This document shows, one piece after another, positions 1-7,842 of a stretch of 50,038 nucleotides of DNA. The DNA is from Dinghuibacter sp035492835 (lineage in GTDB: Bacteria > Bacteroidota > Bacteroidia > Chitinophagales > Chitinophagaceae). The notes below the pieces were generated by a model, which did no database searches, was not told where the DNA came from, and saw only the letters and a program-made list of their open reading frames with translations. A program made the position numbers and the translations under genes. How positions within the stretch are numbered: the stretch's first letter is position 1; the number at the start of each line of letters is the position of its first letter. The stretch covers positions 1 through 50,038 of the forward strand of contig NZ_DATJIY010000182.1 of the NCBI RefSeq assembly GCF_035492835.1. Reading direction: 5' to 3'.

Positions 1-70
1 GGGTGGGATGCCTCTTTTACCCCGTTTTGCGAAACGTTTCGCAAAACGGGGTAAAAGAGGCATCCAACCC
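1..70. repeat. Long palindromic repeat, copy 1 (35-bp arms)
   Basis: The two 35-base arms are complementary around an axis between bases 35 and 36 (GCGAAAC/GTTTCGC at the centre). I see a single mismatch, base 5 against base 66. The core TGCCTCTTTT-A-CCCCGTTTT recurs at 18.27 kb (without the A) and at the end of the window. It lies upstream of bamD and carries no gene. On either strand it would fold as a long hairpin. The window begins in or at the edge of this element, so it may extend further left. Confidence 0.85.
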
Positions 71-214
71 CACTCCGCGACGCCTACGCGCTTGGGGAGG
101 CGCGGGGGCGGACACCGAATAGACCGAGACGTTTGCGGGACAGGGATTTGGGAAAGATTTAGGGACGCAAATTTGGTGGGAAGGGATTTTAACCACATTT
201 TTGGCGAAATTCAG

Positions 215-222
215 TAACTTTG
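215..222 (+). promoter_or_regulatory. Bacteroidota -7 box upstream of bamD
   Basis: TAACTTTG matches the Bacteroidota -7 consensus TAnnTTTG. Counting four bases past the final G puts the transcript start near 226, only about 6 nt before the ATG at 232. I see no matching -33 TTTG at the usual distance. Confidence 0.55.
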
Positions 223-231
223 CAGTCCTTT

Positions 232-1062
232 ATGATGAAGCGCATCGGGCTTTTGCTTATGGTACCGGTTTTGTTGACTTTGGGCGGTTGTTCACCGTTT
301 TCCAGGGTTCAGAAGAGTAACGACTACAGTTACAAGTTGCGCATGGCGGAGCAATATTTTGTAAAGAAGAAGTACAACTTCGCCCAGCAGCTGTTCGAGG
401 AATTGTTGCCGATTTATAAGGGGACGGAAGAGGCGGAGAACATGCTGTACAAGTATGCATACTGCGCCTATTACCTGGAGGATTACCTGAGCGCCGAGGG
501 GATTTTCAAGCAATTCATCGAGTCCTATCCGAAGAGCGAGATGGTAGAAGAAGTCGACTTTATGCGGGCGTATTGCTACTACAAGCAATCCCCGAAGGTG
601 GAGCTGGACCAGAGCAATACGGAGAAGGCCATGGGGGCCATGCAGGCGTTCATCAACATGCACCCTACATCGCCCCGGGTAAAGGAAGCAGGCAACATCA
701 TCGACATCTGCCGGCAGAAGCTGGAGGATAAAGAAGAACAGGCGGCGCAATTGTATTTCAACATCGGGTATTTCAGGGCGGCGGCGATCACTTTTGCCCA
801 GGTCCTGGAAGACTACCCCGACTCCAAGAAAGGGGATTTTTACAAGCTGATGGTGGTAAGGTCGGACTACGAATTTGCCAAGATCAGCGTGGAGTGGAAG
901 CAGAAGGAGCGTTACGAGACGGTGGAGACGGAATACCGGGATATGGTGGACCGTTTTCCTGAATCCAAACTGCTTCCGGAAGCCAAACACTTCAATATTT
1001 TATCTGAAAACTTAATAAAGGAGCTACTGAATGAGCAAGCTAAGGAGGCAGCTGGGGGCTAA
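232..1062 (+). CDS. bamD: Outer membrane protein assembly factor BamD
   Basis: BamD is the essential lipoprotein partner of BamA in the complex that folds beta-barrel proteins into the outer membrane. The product (276 aa) opens with a lipoprotein signal ending in LTLGGC, so Cys20 is the predicted lipidated residue. The rest is a chain of TPR-like helical pairs, with repeated phrases such as FAQQLFEELL, AEGIFKQFI and AITFAQVLEDYP, as in BamD/YfiO. An upstream TTG at 220 is in frame but lies inside the -7 promoter box, so the ATG at 232 (or the next one at 235) is preferred. The last 32 bases overlap rpoZ. Length and signal fit the family. Confidence 0.93.
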   Translation: MMKRIGLLLMVPVLLTLGGCSPFSRVQKSNDYSYKLRMAEQYFVKKKYNFAQQLFEELLPIYKGTEEAENMLYKYAYCAYYLEDYLSAEGIFKQFIESYPKSEMVEEVDFMRAYCYYKQSPKVELDQSNTEKAMGAMQAFINMHPTSPRVKEAGNIIDICRQKLEDKEEQAAQLYFNIGYFRAAAITFAQVLEDYPDSKKGDFYKLMVVRSDYEFAKISVEWKQKERYETVETEYRDMVDRFPESKLLPEAKHFNILSENLIKELLNEQAKEAAGG

Positions 1063-1372
1063 TACGCCCAACGTTGCAGAAACGCGGAATGTGATAGACA
1101 TCAAGAACAAGACAGGGAACCTGTACGAGTCTATCGCCATTGTAGCCAAGCGGGCCAACCAGATCAACATCGTGATCAAGGAGGAACTGCACAGCAAGCT
1201 GGAAGAATTCGCCAGCCATACGGACAGCCTGGAAGAAGTGCACGAGAATAAAGAGCAGATCGAGATATCCAAGGCCTACGAGCGGATGCCGAACCCGGCG
1301 TTGCTGGCGACCCAGGAATTCCTGGAGAACAAGATCTACTACAGGAAGAACGACAACGACCTGTTCAGCTAG
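1031..1372 (+). CDS. rpoZ: DNA-directed RNA polymerase omega subunit (Bacteroidota type)
   Basis: This 113-aa protein matches the Bacteroidota form of RNA polymerase omega, the small subunit that helps assemble and stabilise beta'. The part recognised is the N-terminal stretch with a TGNLYESIAIVAKRANQI segment, the omega-type helix, followed by an acidic helix and a NPALLATQEFLENKIYY tail typical of this clade. It begins 32 bases inside the 3' end of bamD in another frame, so it is probably translated from the same mRNA. The order bamD-rpoZ-coaBC-DUF4835 is, as I remember it, common in Bacteroidota. Confidence 0.88.
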   Translation: MSKLRRQLGANTPNVAETRNVIDIKNKTGNLYESIAIVAKRANQINIVIKEELHSKLEEFASHTDSLEEVHENKEQIEISKAYERMPNPALLATQEFLENKIYYRKNDNDLFS

Positions 1373-1443
1373 GGCCGGTGTGGCGGCGGAAGCCGCCAGG
1401 GACGCGAAGGCTGCCTGGGCCGGCGACGGCTGTCGAAAATAAC

Positions 1444-1451
1444 TACCTTTA
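1444..1451 (+). promoter_or_regulatory. Candidate -7 box upstream of coaBC
   Basis: TACCTTTA is one base off TAnnTTTG and would give a leader of about 50 nt before the coaBC ATG at 1506. The 130-base gap before it also holds a GC hairpin near 1380-1397 (TGGCGGC/GCCGCCA) without a T-run, possibly a weak terminator for rpoZ. Confidence 0.4.
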
Positions 1452-1505
1452 CACAAGCGGTGCGTATACAAACGGCGCCGCTTGTGGCGTTTATACAAGA
1501 CGCTT

Positions 1506-2720
1506 ATGCTACAAGGCAAAAAGATATTATTGGGGATCACCGGCAGCATCGCCGCCTATAAAACGGCTACGCTGGTGCGCCTGCTGGTCAAGGCGGGGGC
1601 GGAGGTCAGGGTTGTGATGACCAGGGCGGCGGGGGAATTTATCACCCCGTTGACGCTGGGGACCCTGTCGAAGGGGCCGGTGCTGACCGACCTGGCGACA
1701 GCGGATACCTGGGCGAACCACGTGATGCTGGGACGCTGGGCGGACGTGATGGTCGTGGCGCCCCTCAGCTGTAATACGCTGGCGAAGATGGCTTCGGGGC
1801 AGTGCGACAACCTGCTGCTGGCCGTGTACCTGTCCGCTACCTGCCCGGTGGTGCTGGCGCCGGCGATGGACGAGGATATGTGGCATCATCCAGCCACGCG
1901 CCAGAATCTGGCCAAGGTCATTTCCTATGGCAACAGGGTGATCCCGGTGGTCCGCGGGGAGCTGGCCAGCGGCCTGGTGGGGGATGGACGTATGGCGGAG
2001 CCGGAAGCCATCCTTGCGTGGCTGGAGACATTCTTTCACGCCGGACAGGCGCTACAGGGCAAGCGGGTGCTGGTCACCGGCGGCCCCACCCACGAGCCGA
2101 TCGATCCGGTACGTTTTATAGGGAATCACTCCTCGGGTAAAATGGGGATAGCTCTGGCTATGGCGCTGGCGGACAAGGGGGCCTTAGTTACCTTAGTGCT
2201 GGGCCCGGTAACGCAGCGGCCATCGCTTCCGGGATTGGAGGTGATCGACGTCCTTACGGCCTCGGAGATGTACGATGCCTGTGTGACCCGGTGGCCGGCG
2301 ATGGATATTGGCGTCATGGCCGCCGCGGTAGCGGATTATACGCCCGTCACGGTAGCGGAGGAGAAGATCAAAAAGCAACCCGGCACCTGGGCGCTGGAGC
2401 TGACCAAGACAAAAGATATACTCCAGGCGCTGGGCGCAGCCAAGCATGGCGATCAGCTCCTGGTAGGTTTTGCCCTCGAGACGCGGGATGAAAAGTCCTA
2501 TGCCCTGGGTAAGCTGGAAGCCAAGAACGCCGACCTGATCGTCCTCAACAGCCTCCGTGACGCGGGAGCCGGCTTTGGGTACGACACCAACAAAATCACT
2601 ATTTTTGACCGGCAGGGTACGGAGCATTCCTTTGGGCTCAAGTCCAAGGACGCGGTGGCCCGGGACATCGCGGATGTCATCGTGCATACGCTGGAGAGCC
2701 GTAAAACCGTTTTGCGATGA
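1506..2720 (+). CDS. coaBC: Bifunctional phosphopantothenoylcysteine decarboxylase / phosphopantothenate-cysteine ligase
   Basis: CoaBC carries out two consecutive steps of coenzyme A synthesis: joining cysteine to 4'-phosphopantothenate, then decarboxylating the product with FMN. Residues 1-175 are the flavoprotein CoaC half, with the ITGSIAAYK nucleotide loop, the catalytic His in WANHVMLG (His72) and PAMDEDMW (about 119-126). Residues 185-404 are the CoaB ligase half, starting at GGPTHEPIDPVRFI and containing NHSSGKMG. At the site where E. coli CoaBC has its reactive Cys (ACGD), this protein reads ASGLVGDGRM, so Ser replaces Cys. I believe this is common in related bacteria. An in-frame TTG at 1482 was passed over for the ATG at 1506. 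It overlaps the next gene by 4 bases. Confidence 0.95.
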   Translation: MLQGKKILLGITGSIAAYKTATLVRLLVKAGAEVRVVMTRAAGEFITPLTLGTLSKGPVLTDLATADTWANHVMLGRWADVMVVAPLSCNTLAKMASGQCDNLLLAVYLSATCPVVLAPAMDEDMWHHPATRQNLAKVISYGNRVIPVVRGELASGLVGDGRMAEPEAILAWLETFFHAGQALQGKRVLVTGGPTHEPIDPVRFIGNHSSGKMGIALAMALADKGALVTLVLGPVTQRPSLPGLEVIDVLTASEMYDACVTRWPAMDIGVMAAAVADYTPVTVAEEKIKKQPGTWALELTKTKDILQALGAAKHGDQLLVGFALETRDEKSYALGKLEAKNADLIVLNSLRDAGAGFGYDTNKITIFDRQGTEHSFGLKSKDAVARDIADVIVHTLESRKTVLR

Positions 2721-3637
2721 ATGTGAAAACAGCATTGTTATTGCTCGCCCTGGCCTTCTTTAGGCCGGCCCTGGGCCAGGAGTTGCAGGCCAAGGTATCC
2801 GTATCGGGCGCGCGACTGCCGACCACGGTAGACCGGAGGGTGTTCCAGGCGCTGCAAACGGGTTTGTCCGATTTCCTCAATAACCGCAAGTGGACCGGCG
2901 ATGCTTACCAGGCCAATGAAAAGATCGAGTGTTCCTTTCTGCTGACCCTGACGGGCTCGCCGGACGTCGATACATATACCGGCACGCTGGTGGTCCAGGC
3001 GGCCCGGCCGATTTACGGCACCAGCTATAATTCCCCCCTCATCAACTACCAGGACGCCGATGTCCAGTTCAAATACGTCCTGTTTACCTCCCTGCTGTTC
3101 GACGACAACCGCGTACAAGGGACCGATCCGCTGGCCGCCAACTTAACCGCGCTGTTCGCCTATTATGCGTACCTCATCGTCGGGTTCGACGACGAATCCT
3201 TTGCCTTGAAATCGGGGGACCCCTATTTTCAAAAGGCATGGAACATCGTCAACAATGCCCCGGACGGGAGCGGTGTCAAGGGATGGACCGCCTTTGACGG
3301 GACCGTCAACCGGTACTGGCTGGCCGAGAACCTCCAGAACTCGAAATACTCGTTGCTCCACGACATGTACTATCAATACTACCGGCAAGGCCTGGACCAG
3401 ATGACCTCGGATGAATCCAAGGCGCGGTCAGGCGTGCTGGCGGCGCTGACCGATATGGACAATATCAACCAGGAGACGCCCGGCACTGCCATACGACAGT
3501 TCTTTTTCCAGGGTAAGTCGACCGAGCTGGGCAACCTCTTCGCCCGGGCGGACGGCCAGGACAAGGCCAGGGCGCTTGACCTGCTCCAGCGGCTCGACGT
3601 AAGCAACATCAATAAGTACAAACAATTAATGAAGTGA
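2717..3637 (+). CDS. DUF4835 family periplasmic protein (PorD-like)
   Basis: The 306-aa product has a clear signal peptide (MNVKTALLLLALAFFRPALGQ, cut near residue 20) and no membrane span, so it should be periplasmic or surface-associated. The fold matches DUF4835: a beta-rich N-terminal half with paired phrases such as FLLTLTGSP and TGTLVVQAARPIYGTSYNSP, then helical segments around FAYYAYLIVGFDDESF and DMYYQYYRQGLDQM. DUF4835 proteins sit beside coaBC in many Bacteroidota. I recall some being annotated as type IX secretion protein PorD, but no function can be read from the sequence itself. It overlaps coaBC by ATGA and the next gene by GTGA, so the three are probably translationally coupled. 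Confidence 0.8.
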   Translation: MNVKTALLLLALAFFRPALGQELQAKVSVSGARLPTTVDRRVFQALQTGLSDFLNNRKWTGDAYQANEKIECSFLLTLTGSPDVDTYTGTLVVQAARPIYGTSYNSPLINYQDADVQFKYVLFTSLLFDDNRVQGTDPLAANLTALFAYYAYLIVGFDDESFALKSGDPYFQKAWNIVNNAPDGSGVKGWTAFDGTVNRYWLAENLQNSKYSLLHDMYYQYYRQGLDQMTSDESKARSGVLAALTDMDNINQETPGTAIRQFFFQGKSTELGNLFARADGQDKARALDLLQRLDVSNINKYKQLMK

Positions 3638-4212
3638 GGAAGTACGCAGCGGGGTTGCTTCTTTGTTGTATCCTCGGCGCCGCCTGCAAGGGCAGGACGG
3701 CCTCGGGCCGGATACCCATCCCACAGGATACGATGCAGACATTGATGTGGGAGATGTTCGAGGCGGACGCCTATAACGAGACCCGAAGCGCCTTGGACAC
3801 CAACTACCGGCACGACACGGCCTACGCGTCGCTCTATACCGATATTTTCAGGGCACACCACGTCACCCGGTCGGATTTTAACGACAGCTACACCTACTAC
3901 ATGGGACAGCCGGATGTCCTTCGTAAGATGGTCGATTCGCTTGTCGAGATGAAAAGCCGGGCGTTAAGGCAAGGTCCGCCGACGGGTACTCCGGGGCATC
4001 CTGCACCGTACCGGGGAAACCAGCCGCTCGGGCATCCTACGCCGCCAGTGAACCCTCCTGGTGGACACCCTCCCGGTGGACATCCGCCCGGGGGGTTCAG
4101 CCCGCCAGGTGGCTTTCATCCGCCGGGGATGCCGCAGCGACCGGGCACGACGCCGCCGCCCAAACCGAAACCTGGCCCTAAGACCCCCACGGGTAAACCC
4201 GCCGATCTTTAA
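3634..4212 (+). CDS. DUF4296-like lipoprotein with a Pro/Gly-rich tail
   Basis: The protein (192 aa, GTG start overlapping the previous stop) carries a lipoprotein signal ending in LGAACKG (Cys18). The middle, about residues 28-105, looks like DUF4296: a P-Q-D-T-M-opening helix followed by TAYASLYTDIFRAHHVTRSDF and a YYMGQPDVLRKMVDSL helix. From about residue 110 the chain becomes low-complexity, with repeated PPGGHPPGGHPPGGF-type units and a PKPKPGPKTP ending. Such a tail could be a flexible periplasmic spacer. It is far longer than I expect for the family, whose members I recall as short, and could be a lineage-specific expansion. Function unknown. Confidence 0.75.
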   Translation: MRKYAAGLLLCCILGAACKGRTASGRIPIPQDTMQTLMWEMFEADAYNETRSALDTNYRHDTAYASLYTDIFRAHHVTRSDFNDSYTYYMGQPDVLRKMVDSLVEMKSRALRQGPPTGTPGHPAPYRGNQPLGHPTPPVNPPGGHPPGGHPPGGFSPPGGFHPPGMPQRPGTTPPPKPKPGPKTPTGKPADL

Positions 4213-4231
4213 TTCGCTAACTGCTTGCTGT

Positions 4232-4948
4232 ATGCATAAAATCTTTGAAAACGCAGCCGCGGCCATCGAGGACGTACCGGATGGTGCCACGCTGATGCTG
4301 GGAGGCTTTGGCCTCTGCGGCATACCGGAAAACTGTATCGCCGCCCTGGTGGACAAGGGCGTCCTGAACCTCACCTGTATCTCCAATAACGCGGGCGTGG
4401 ACGACTTTGGCTTAGGACTCCTGCTCAAGCGCCGCCAGATCCGGAAGATGATCAGCTCCTATGTCGGGGAAAACGCCGAATTCGAACGCCAGCTCCTGAG
4501 CGGTGAATTAGAGGTAGACCTGGTGCCCCAGGGAACGCTGGCTACGCGCATCCAGATGGCGGGTATGGGCATCCCCGCATTTTTCACCCCCGCGGGTTTC
4601 GGTACCGAAGTCGCCATCGGAAAGGAAACGCGGGAGTTCGGCGACAAGATGTACCTCATGGAGCTCGCCCTGCACGCCGACTTCAGCCTGGTCAAGGCGT
4701 GGAGGGGAGACGCCATGGGAAACCTCGTTTTCCGGAAGACCACGCGCAATTTTTCCACGTCCATGGCCAGGGCGGGCAAGATCACCATAGCGGAAGTCGA
4801 GGAGCTGGTCCCGGTGGGCGCGCTCGATCCGGACCACATCCACGTCCCGGGCGTTTACGTCCATCGGGTCTTCCAGGGCCGGAACTACGCCAAACGCATC
4901 GAACGCAAAACCATCTCCATACCATGTTCACCAGCATCCGGTTCCTGA
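4232..4948 (+). CDS. scoA: 3-oxoacid CoA-transferase subunit A
   Basis: Subunit A of a class I CoA-transferase, most like succinyl-CoA:3-ketoacid (acetoacetate) CoA-transferase, which moves CoA between succinyl-CoA and a 3-oxoacid in ketone-body or acetoacetate use. The 238-aa product has the GATLMLGGFGLCGIP glycine-rich start, SNNAGVDDFGLGLLL and GTLATRIQMAGMGIPAFFTPAGFGT, all typical of the A subunit. The open frame extends upstream to 4061 through the coding region of the previous gene; the ATG at 4232 aligns with the family start. The last 25 bases overlap the next ORF. Unusually, the B subunit is not adjacent: a 237-codon ORF (4924-5634) separates the two. Confidence 0.92.
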   Translation: MHKIFENAAAAIEDVPDGATLMLGGFGLCGIPENCIAALVDKGVLNLTCISNNAGVDDFGLGLLLKRRQIRKMISSYVGENAEFERQLLSGELEVDLVPQGTLATRIQMAGMGIPAFFTPAGFGTEVAIGKETREFGDKMYLMELALHADFSLVKAWRGDAMGNLVFRKTTRNFSTSMARAGKITIAEVEELVPVGALDPDHIHVPGVYVHRVFQGRNYAKRIERKTISIPCSPASGS

Positions 4949-5634
4949 CCCAGCAGCTCGACATAGACCCCGATATCGCCAAATTCTTCGTGGACCGCGA
5001 CGTGCCCAAAAACAACCGGTATTGGAAGGACAGGCACCTGTATGTAGCGATCGGTACCGGTTTCCTTTTTATCCCGCTGGTATACGACATACTATTCCGG
5101 TTGGGGGTGGATAAGAAAGCCCTGCTGGACGAAGCGCACATACAACGCATGGAACGGGTCCTGGACAGCGCCGGGAAGGTTGAATTCGACGCGTTGGCAG
5201 GAGGCGCCCACGTGGAGAACTGCCGGACCGTTATGGGGGGGTCGGTACTAAACCCCTGGTTGTGGACATCGCTCGAGCGCTATTTCAGGGAGGGGCCGGC
5301 GGAACCCTTCGGGCACCCCATCCCTCCCCTCAACCGAGCGGATACCTTCCTTTTTTCACTGTGCGACCTGGAGATGGACGAGACGTCCACGCGCGCTTTC
5401 CTGGGTCATTGGTACGCTCTGATCGGGGCGTTCCTGTTGATGGACGACGTAGAGGACTGGGAAGAAGACCGGCGGCTGGGCGAGGAAAACGCCATCCGTT
5501 TCCTGGGGGAAGGGCCGGAAGCCTTTGCCCGGGCCATGGACATGCTCCGGGAACACTTCCGGACGCTGGACGACTTAAATCCACGGCTCTCCGCGCATTT
5601 TGACAAAAACCTGCAAAAGCTTTCAAAACAATAG
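4924..5634 (+). CDS. Unrecognised protein encoded between the CoA-transferase subunits
   Basis: I do not recognise this 236-aa protein. It has no signal peptide and no convincing membrane helix, so it is probably cytoplasmic. It opens with a charged segment (FFVDRDVPKNNRYWKDRH), then a hydrophobic stretch, and near residue 177 has the very acidic phrase LLMDDVEDWEEDRRLGEENA. This resembles the second Asp-rich motif of polyprenyl synthases (DDxxD followed by D and G), although I see no first DDxxD motif, so a catalytic isoprenoid role is only a possibility. It overlaps the end of scoA by 25 bases and stops 4 bases before scoB, so all three genes are probably made from one mRNA. The start is the first ATG after the open frame leaves the scoA coding region. 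Confidence 0.75.
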   Translation: MFTSIRFLTQQLDIDPDIAKFFVDRDVPKNNRYWKDRHLYVAIGTGFLFIPLVYDILFRLGVDKKALLDEAHIQRMERVLDSAGKVEFDALAGGAHVENCRTVMGGSVLNPWLWTSLERYFREGPAEPFGHPIPPLNRADTFLFSLCDLEMDETSTRAFLGHWYALIGAFLLMDDVEDWEEDRRLGEENAIRFLGEGPEAFARAMDMLREHFRTLDDLNPRLSAHFDKNLQKLSKQ

Positions 5635-5638
5635 GACT

Positions 5639-6301
5639 ATGGCGTTGGATAAGTTCGGCATCGCCCGACGGATCGCCCTCGAATTGAAGGACGGCATGTA
5701 CGTAAACCTGGGGATCGGTATCCCGACCCTGGTGGCCAATTTCATACCGGAGGGGATGACCATCATGCTCCAATCGGAGAACGGGATACTCGGCATGGGA
5801 CCTTATCCGGACGAAGATTCGGTCGATCCCGACCTGATCAACGCGGGTAAGGAAACAGTGACCGTCCTTCCCGGCGGCGCGTTTTTCGACAGCGCGGAAA
5901 GTTTTGGGATGATCCGTTCGGGCAAGATAGACCTGACCGTCCTGGGCGCGATGGAGGTCTCCGAGAATGGGGACATCGCCAACTGGAAGATCCCCGGGAA
6001 AATGGTCAAAGGGATGGGGGGCGCCATGGACCTGGTGGCTTCCGCCCGAAACATCATCGTGGCCATGATGCATACCAGCCCGAAGGGGGAATCGAAGCTG
6101 CTCCCGGCCTGCACGCTGCCGCTGACGGGGGTGGGCTGTGTCAAAAAGGTGGTGACTGAGCTGGCCGTGCTGGACGTGGTACCCGGGGTTGGTTTCCGGC
6201 TGCTGGAGCGGGCGCCTGGGGTGAGCGTGGAGGAGATAAAGGCTAAGACGTTGGGAAAGCTGACGATCGAGGGGGACGTGCCGGAAATGGCTAGTCGATG
6301 A
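5639..6301 (+). CDS. scoB: 3-oxoacid CoA-transferase subunit B
   Basis: Subunit B carries the catalytic glutamate that forms the enzyme-CoA thioester. Here it sits in MLQSENGILGMG (about Glu48). The 220-aa chain also shows GMYVNLGIGIPTLVANFIP at the start, GGAFFDSAESFGMIRSGKIDLTVLGAMEV, and the GMGGAMDLV segment, all diagnostic of the SCOT B chain. An in-frame TTG at 5600 exists within the preceding gene; ATG 5639 is the family start. The 3' end overlaps the convergent response regulator gene by 11 bases, so the two genes share their stop-codon region. Confidence 0.93.
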   Translation: MALDKFGIARRIALELKDGMYVNLGIGIPTLVANFIPEGMTIMLQSENGILGMGPYPDEDSVDPDLINAGKETVTVLPGGAFFDSAESFGMIRSGKIDLTVLGAMEVSENGDIANWKIPGKMVKGMGGAMDLVASARNIIVAMMHTSPKGESKLLPACTLPLTGVGCVKKVVTELAVLDVVPGVGFRLLERAPGVSVEEIKAKTLGKLTIEGDVPEMASR

Positions 6302-6941
6302 GCGCGTTCTTCATCGCGAAGAAAACCAGGCCGACCGAGTTCTTGACGCCAAAACGGTCCATCAGCCGGTCCTTGATGGCTTCGACGGTTCGGGGGCTGA
6401 TCCCCATTTCCTTGGCAATTTCCTGGGCCGTAAGCTCCATGCAGAGGAGCTTGATCACCTGCTTCTCCTTGTCGTTGAGGACGATTTCCGTGTGCAGCGA
6501 TGGGGTGAACTTTACGCGGTAGTGGGACTTTTGGAGGAGGATCCGGTTGACGTAGTTATTCAGGTAGTATCCCTTACTTTTTACTTCGATGATGGCCCGT
6601 TTTATTTCGGCGGGGTCCGCGCTCTTGAGGAGGTAGCCGTTGGCGCCATTCTCCATGAGGTGGGTTACGAAACGCTCGTCTTCATACATAGTGAGGATGA
6701 TCACCCCGATATATGGATAATCTCTGGCGAGGCACTTCGTGGTTTCGATGCCGTCCTTAACGGGCATTCTGAGGTCAAGCAAGACCACGTCCGTATCCGT
6801 GGTTGAAATCCCTTTTAACAGCTCCTCACCGTTGCTCGCCTCCAGTACAAATTGAATGTTGGCATAGTGGCGAAGCGACAGAATTACCCCTTTCCGGAAT
6901 ATCTGATGGTCGTCCGCTATAGCCACCTTTATATTGGCCAT
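6291..6941 (-). CDS. NarL/FixJ-type response regulator (third gene of the HK operon)
   Basis: The 216-aa protein has a receiver domain (about 3-120) with the acidic pocket DD (10-11), the phospho-acceptor Asp56 in VVLLDLRMP, and the conserved Thr and Lys in ILTMYED and LLKSADP. A LuxR-type DNA-binding domain follows (about 150-216), with LNDKEKQVIKLLCMELTAQEIAKEMGISPRTVEAIKDRLM as the helix-turn-helix core. It lies 44 bases downstream of the histidine kinase on the same strand, so the pair is a likely two-component system. The stop region overlaps that of scoB on the other strand. Confidence 0.93.
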   Translation of the reverse strand: MANIKVAIADDHQIFRKGVILSLRHYANIQFVLEASNGEELLKGISTTDTDVVLLDLRMPVKDGIETTKCLARDYPYIGVIILTMYEDERFVTHLMENGANGYLLKSADPAEIKRAIIEVKSKGYYLNNYVNRILLQKSHYRVKFTPSLHTEIVLNDKEKQVIKLLCMELTAQEIAKEMGISPRTVEAIKDRLMDRFGVKNSVGLVFFAMKNALID

Positions 6942-6985
6942 AATATTATGTTCTCCAGGTTGCAGTCGTCAGGTGCTCATCATCA

Positions 6986-7816
6986 TTAGAGAGGCGCTTC
7001 CAGGGGTAGCTCGATCGATATTTTAAAATATGTCTGAGATGGATCTTTCTCAAAAGTAATGTTTGCTTTCAAGATTTTAACCCTGCTGTGTATATTTTTT
7101 AACCCGAGCCCCTCGGGAATGATCTTGTACTTCTCGTAGGTATCCTGGGTGATGCCATAGCCATCGTGGTGGATGCGGATGAAAAACTGGTCGTTGTTCC
7201 GGCCCTGGATCAGGTGAATGAAGCTGGCATGGCTGTGCTTGAGGGTGTTGTTGATCAGCTCCTGGATGATCCGGAAAAGCAACAGCTCCTTCTCCGTGGA
7301 TAGCCGGCGGCGATAGTCGTGGAAGCGGCAGCTGGCGTTGATGGACCCCGAACCGTTTATCTTTTGAAATACGTCGTTTATGGCGGACTCCAATCCAAAG
7401 TTCTTCAACGTGGAAGGCATCAGGCTGTGCGAGATGTTCCGTATCAGTTGTATGGCTTCGTCTATGATCTGCTTGGCGCTGAAGATTGCCTGCAGCTGCG
7501 TGGTGACCTCCTGGTGTACGAGGTTCTCGTTGAGGTAAAGGCGGGCGGTGGCCAGCAGCGGGCCGGCGTCGTCGTGAAGGTCGGCGGCTATACGTTGCCG
7601 TTCTTCTTCCTGGGACTGTATGGAAGCGGCCAGCAGGAGCTTCTGTTGCTCCTCTTCCATACGCTGCATCTTCATCTGGTATTGAATGATCCTGCGCTGG
7701 TAAAAGACGATAAAGACAACCAGGGCTATGGCTAAGGTAAACATGCCCAAGGTACCGAAGTACAGGATATAAGGTATACTATGCCCGTCGCTCGAATTGA
7801 TTTGCAAAAACATCAT
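6986..7816 (-). CDS. NarL-type sensor histidine kinase, one membrane helix
   Basis: This 276-aa kinase has a very short periplasmic N-terminus, one transmembrane helix at about residues 17-39 (TLGMFTLAIALVVFIVF) and a coiled-coil linker. The HisKA_3 dimerisation domain follows, whose phospho-acceptor His81 lies in ERQRIAADLHDDAGP, then a HATPase domain with the N-box IIQELINNTLKHSHA and a GLGLKNIHSRVKIL G-box. It lacks any sizeable sensor domain, so it may read a signal through a partner, possibly the membrane protein encoded just upstream. It follows that gene by 26 bases. The most likely target is the response regulator 44 bases downstream; two more regulators of the same class lie across the intergenic gap. 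Confidence 0.92.
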   Translation of the reverse strand: MMFLQINSSDGHSIPYILYFGTLGMFTLAIALVVFIVFYQRRIIQYQMKMQRMEEEQQKLLLAASIQSQEEERQRIAADLHDDAGPLLATARLYLNENLVHQEVTTQLQAIFSAKQIIDEAIQLIRNISHSLMPSTLKNFGLESAINDVFQKINGSGSINASCRFHDYRRRLSTEKELLLFRIIQELINNTLKHSHASFIHLIQGRNNDQFFIRIHHDGYGITQDTYEKYKIIPEGLGLKNIHSRVKILKANITFEKDPSQTYFKISIELPLEAPL

Positions 7817-7842
7817 TCTTACCTACTCCAGGGGTAATGCAG

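Noticed and set aside
8..217. Open frame across the first palindrome (69 codons)
   Set aside because: It reads through the hairpin repeat, has a low-complexity Arg-rich product and no family-like features.
292..990. Long minus-strand frame opposite bamD
   Set aside because: High GC at third codon positions keeps antisense frames open; bamD on the plus strand is clearly the real gene.
1600..2000. CoaBC inactivated because the usual reactive Cys is Ser
   Set aside because: All other CoaC and CoaB motifs are intact and, as I recall, the ASGLVG form occurs in other bacteria, so this is not evidence of a broken gene.
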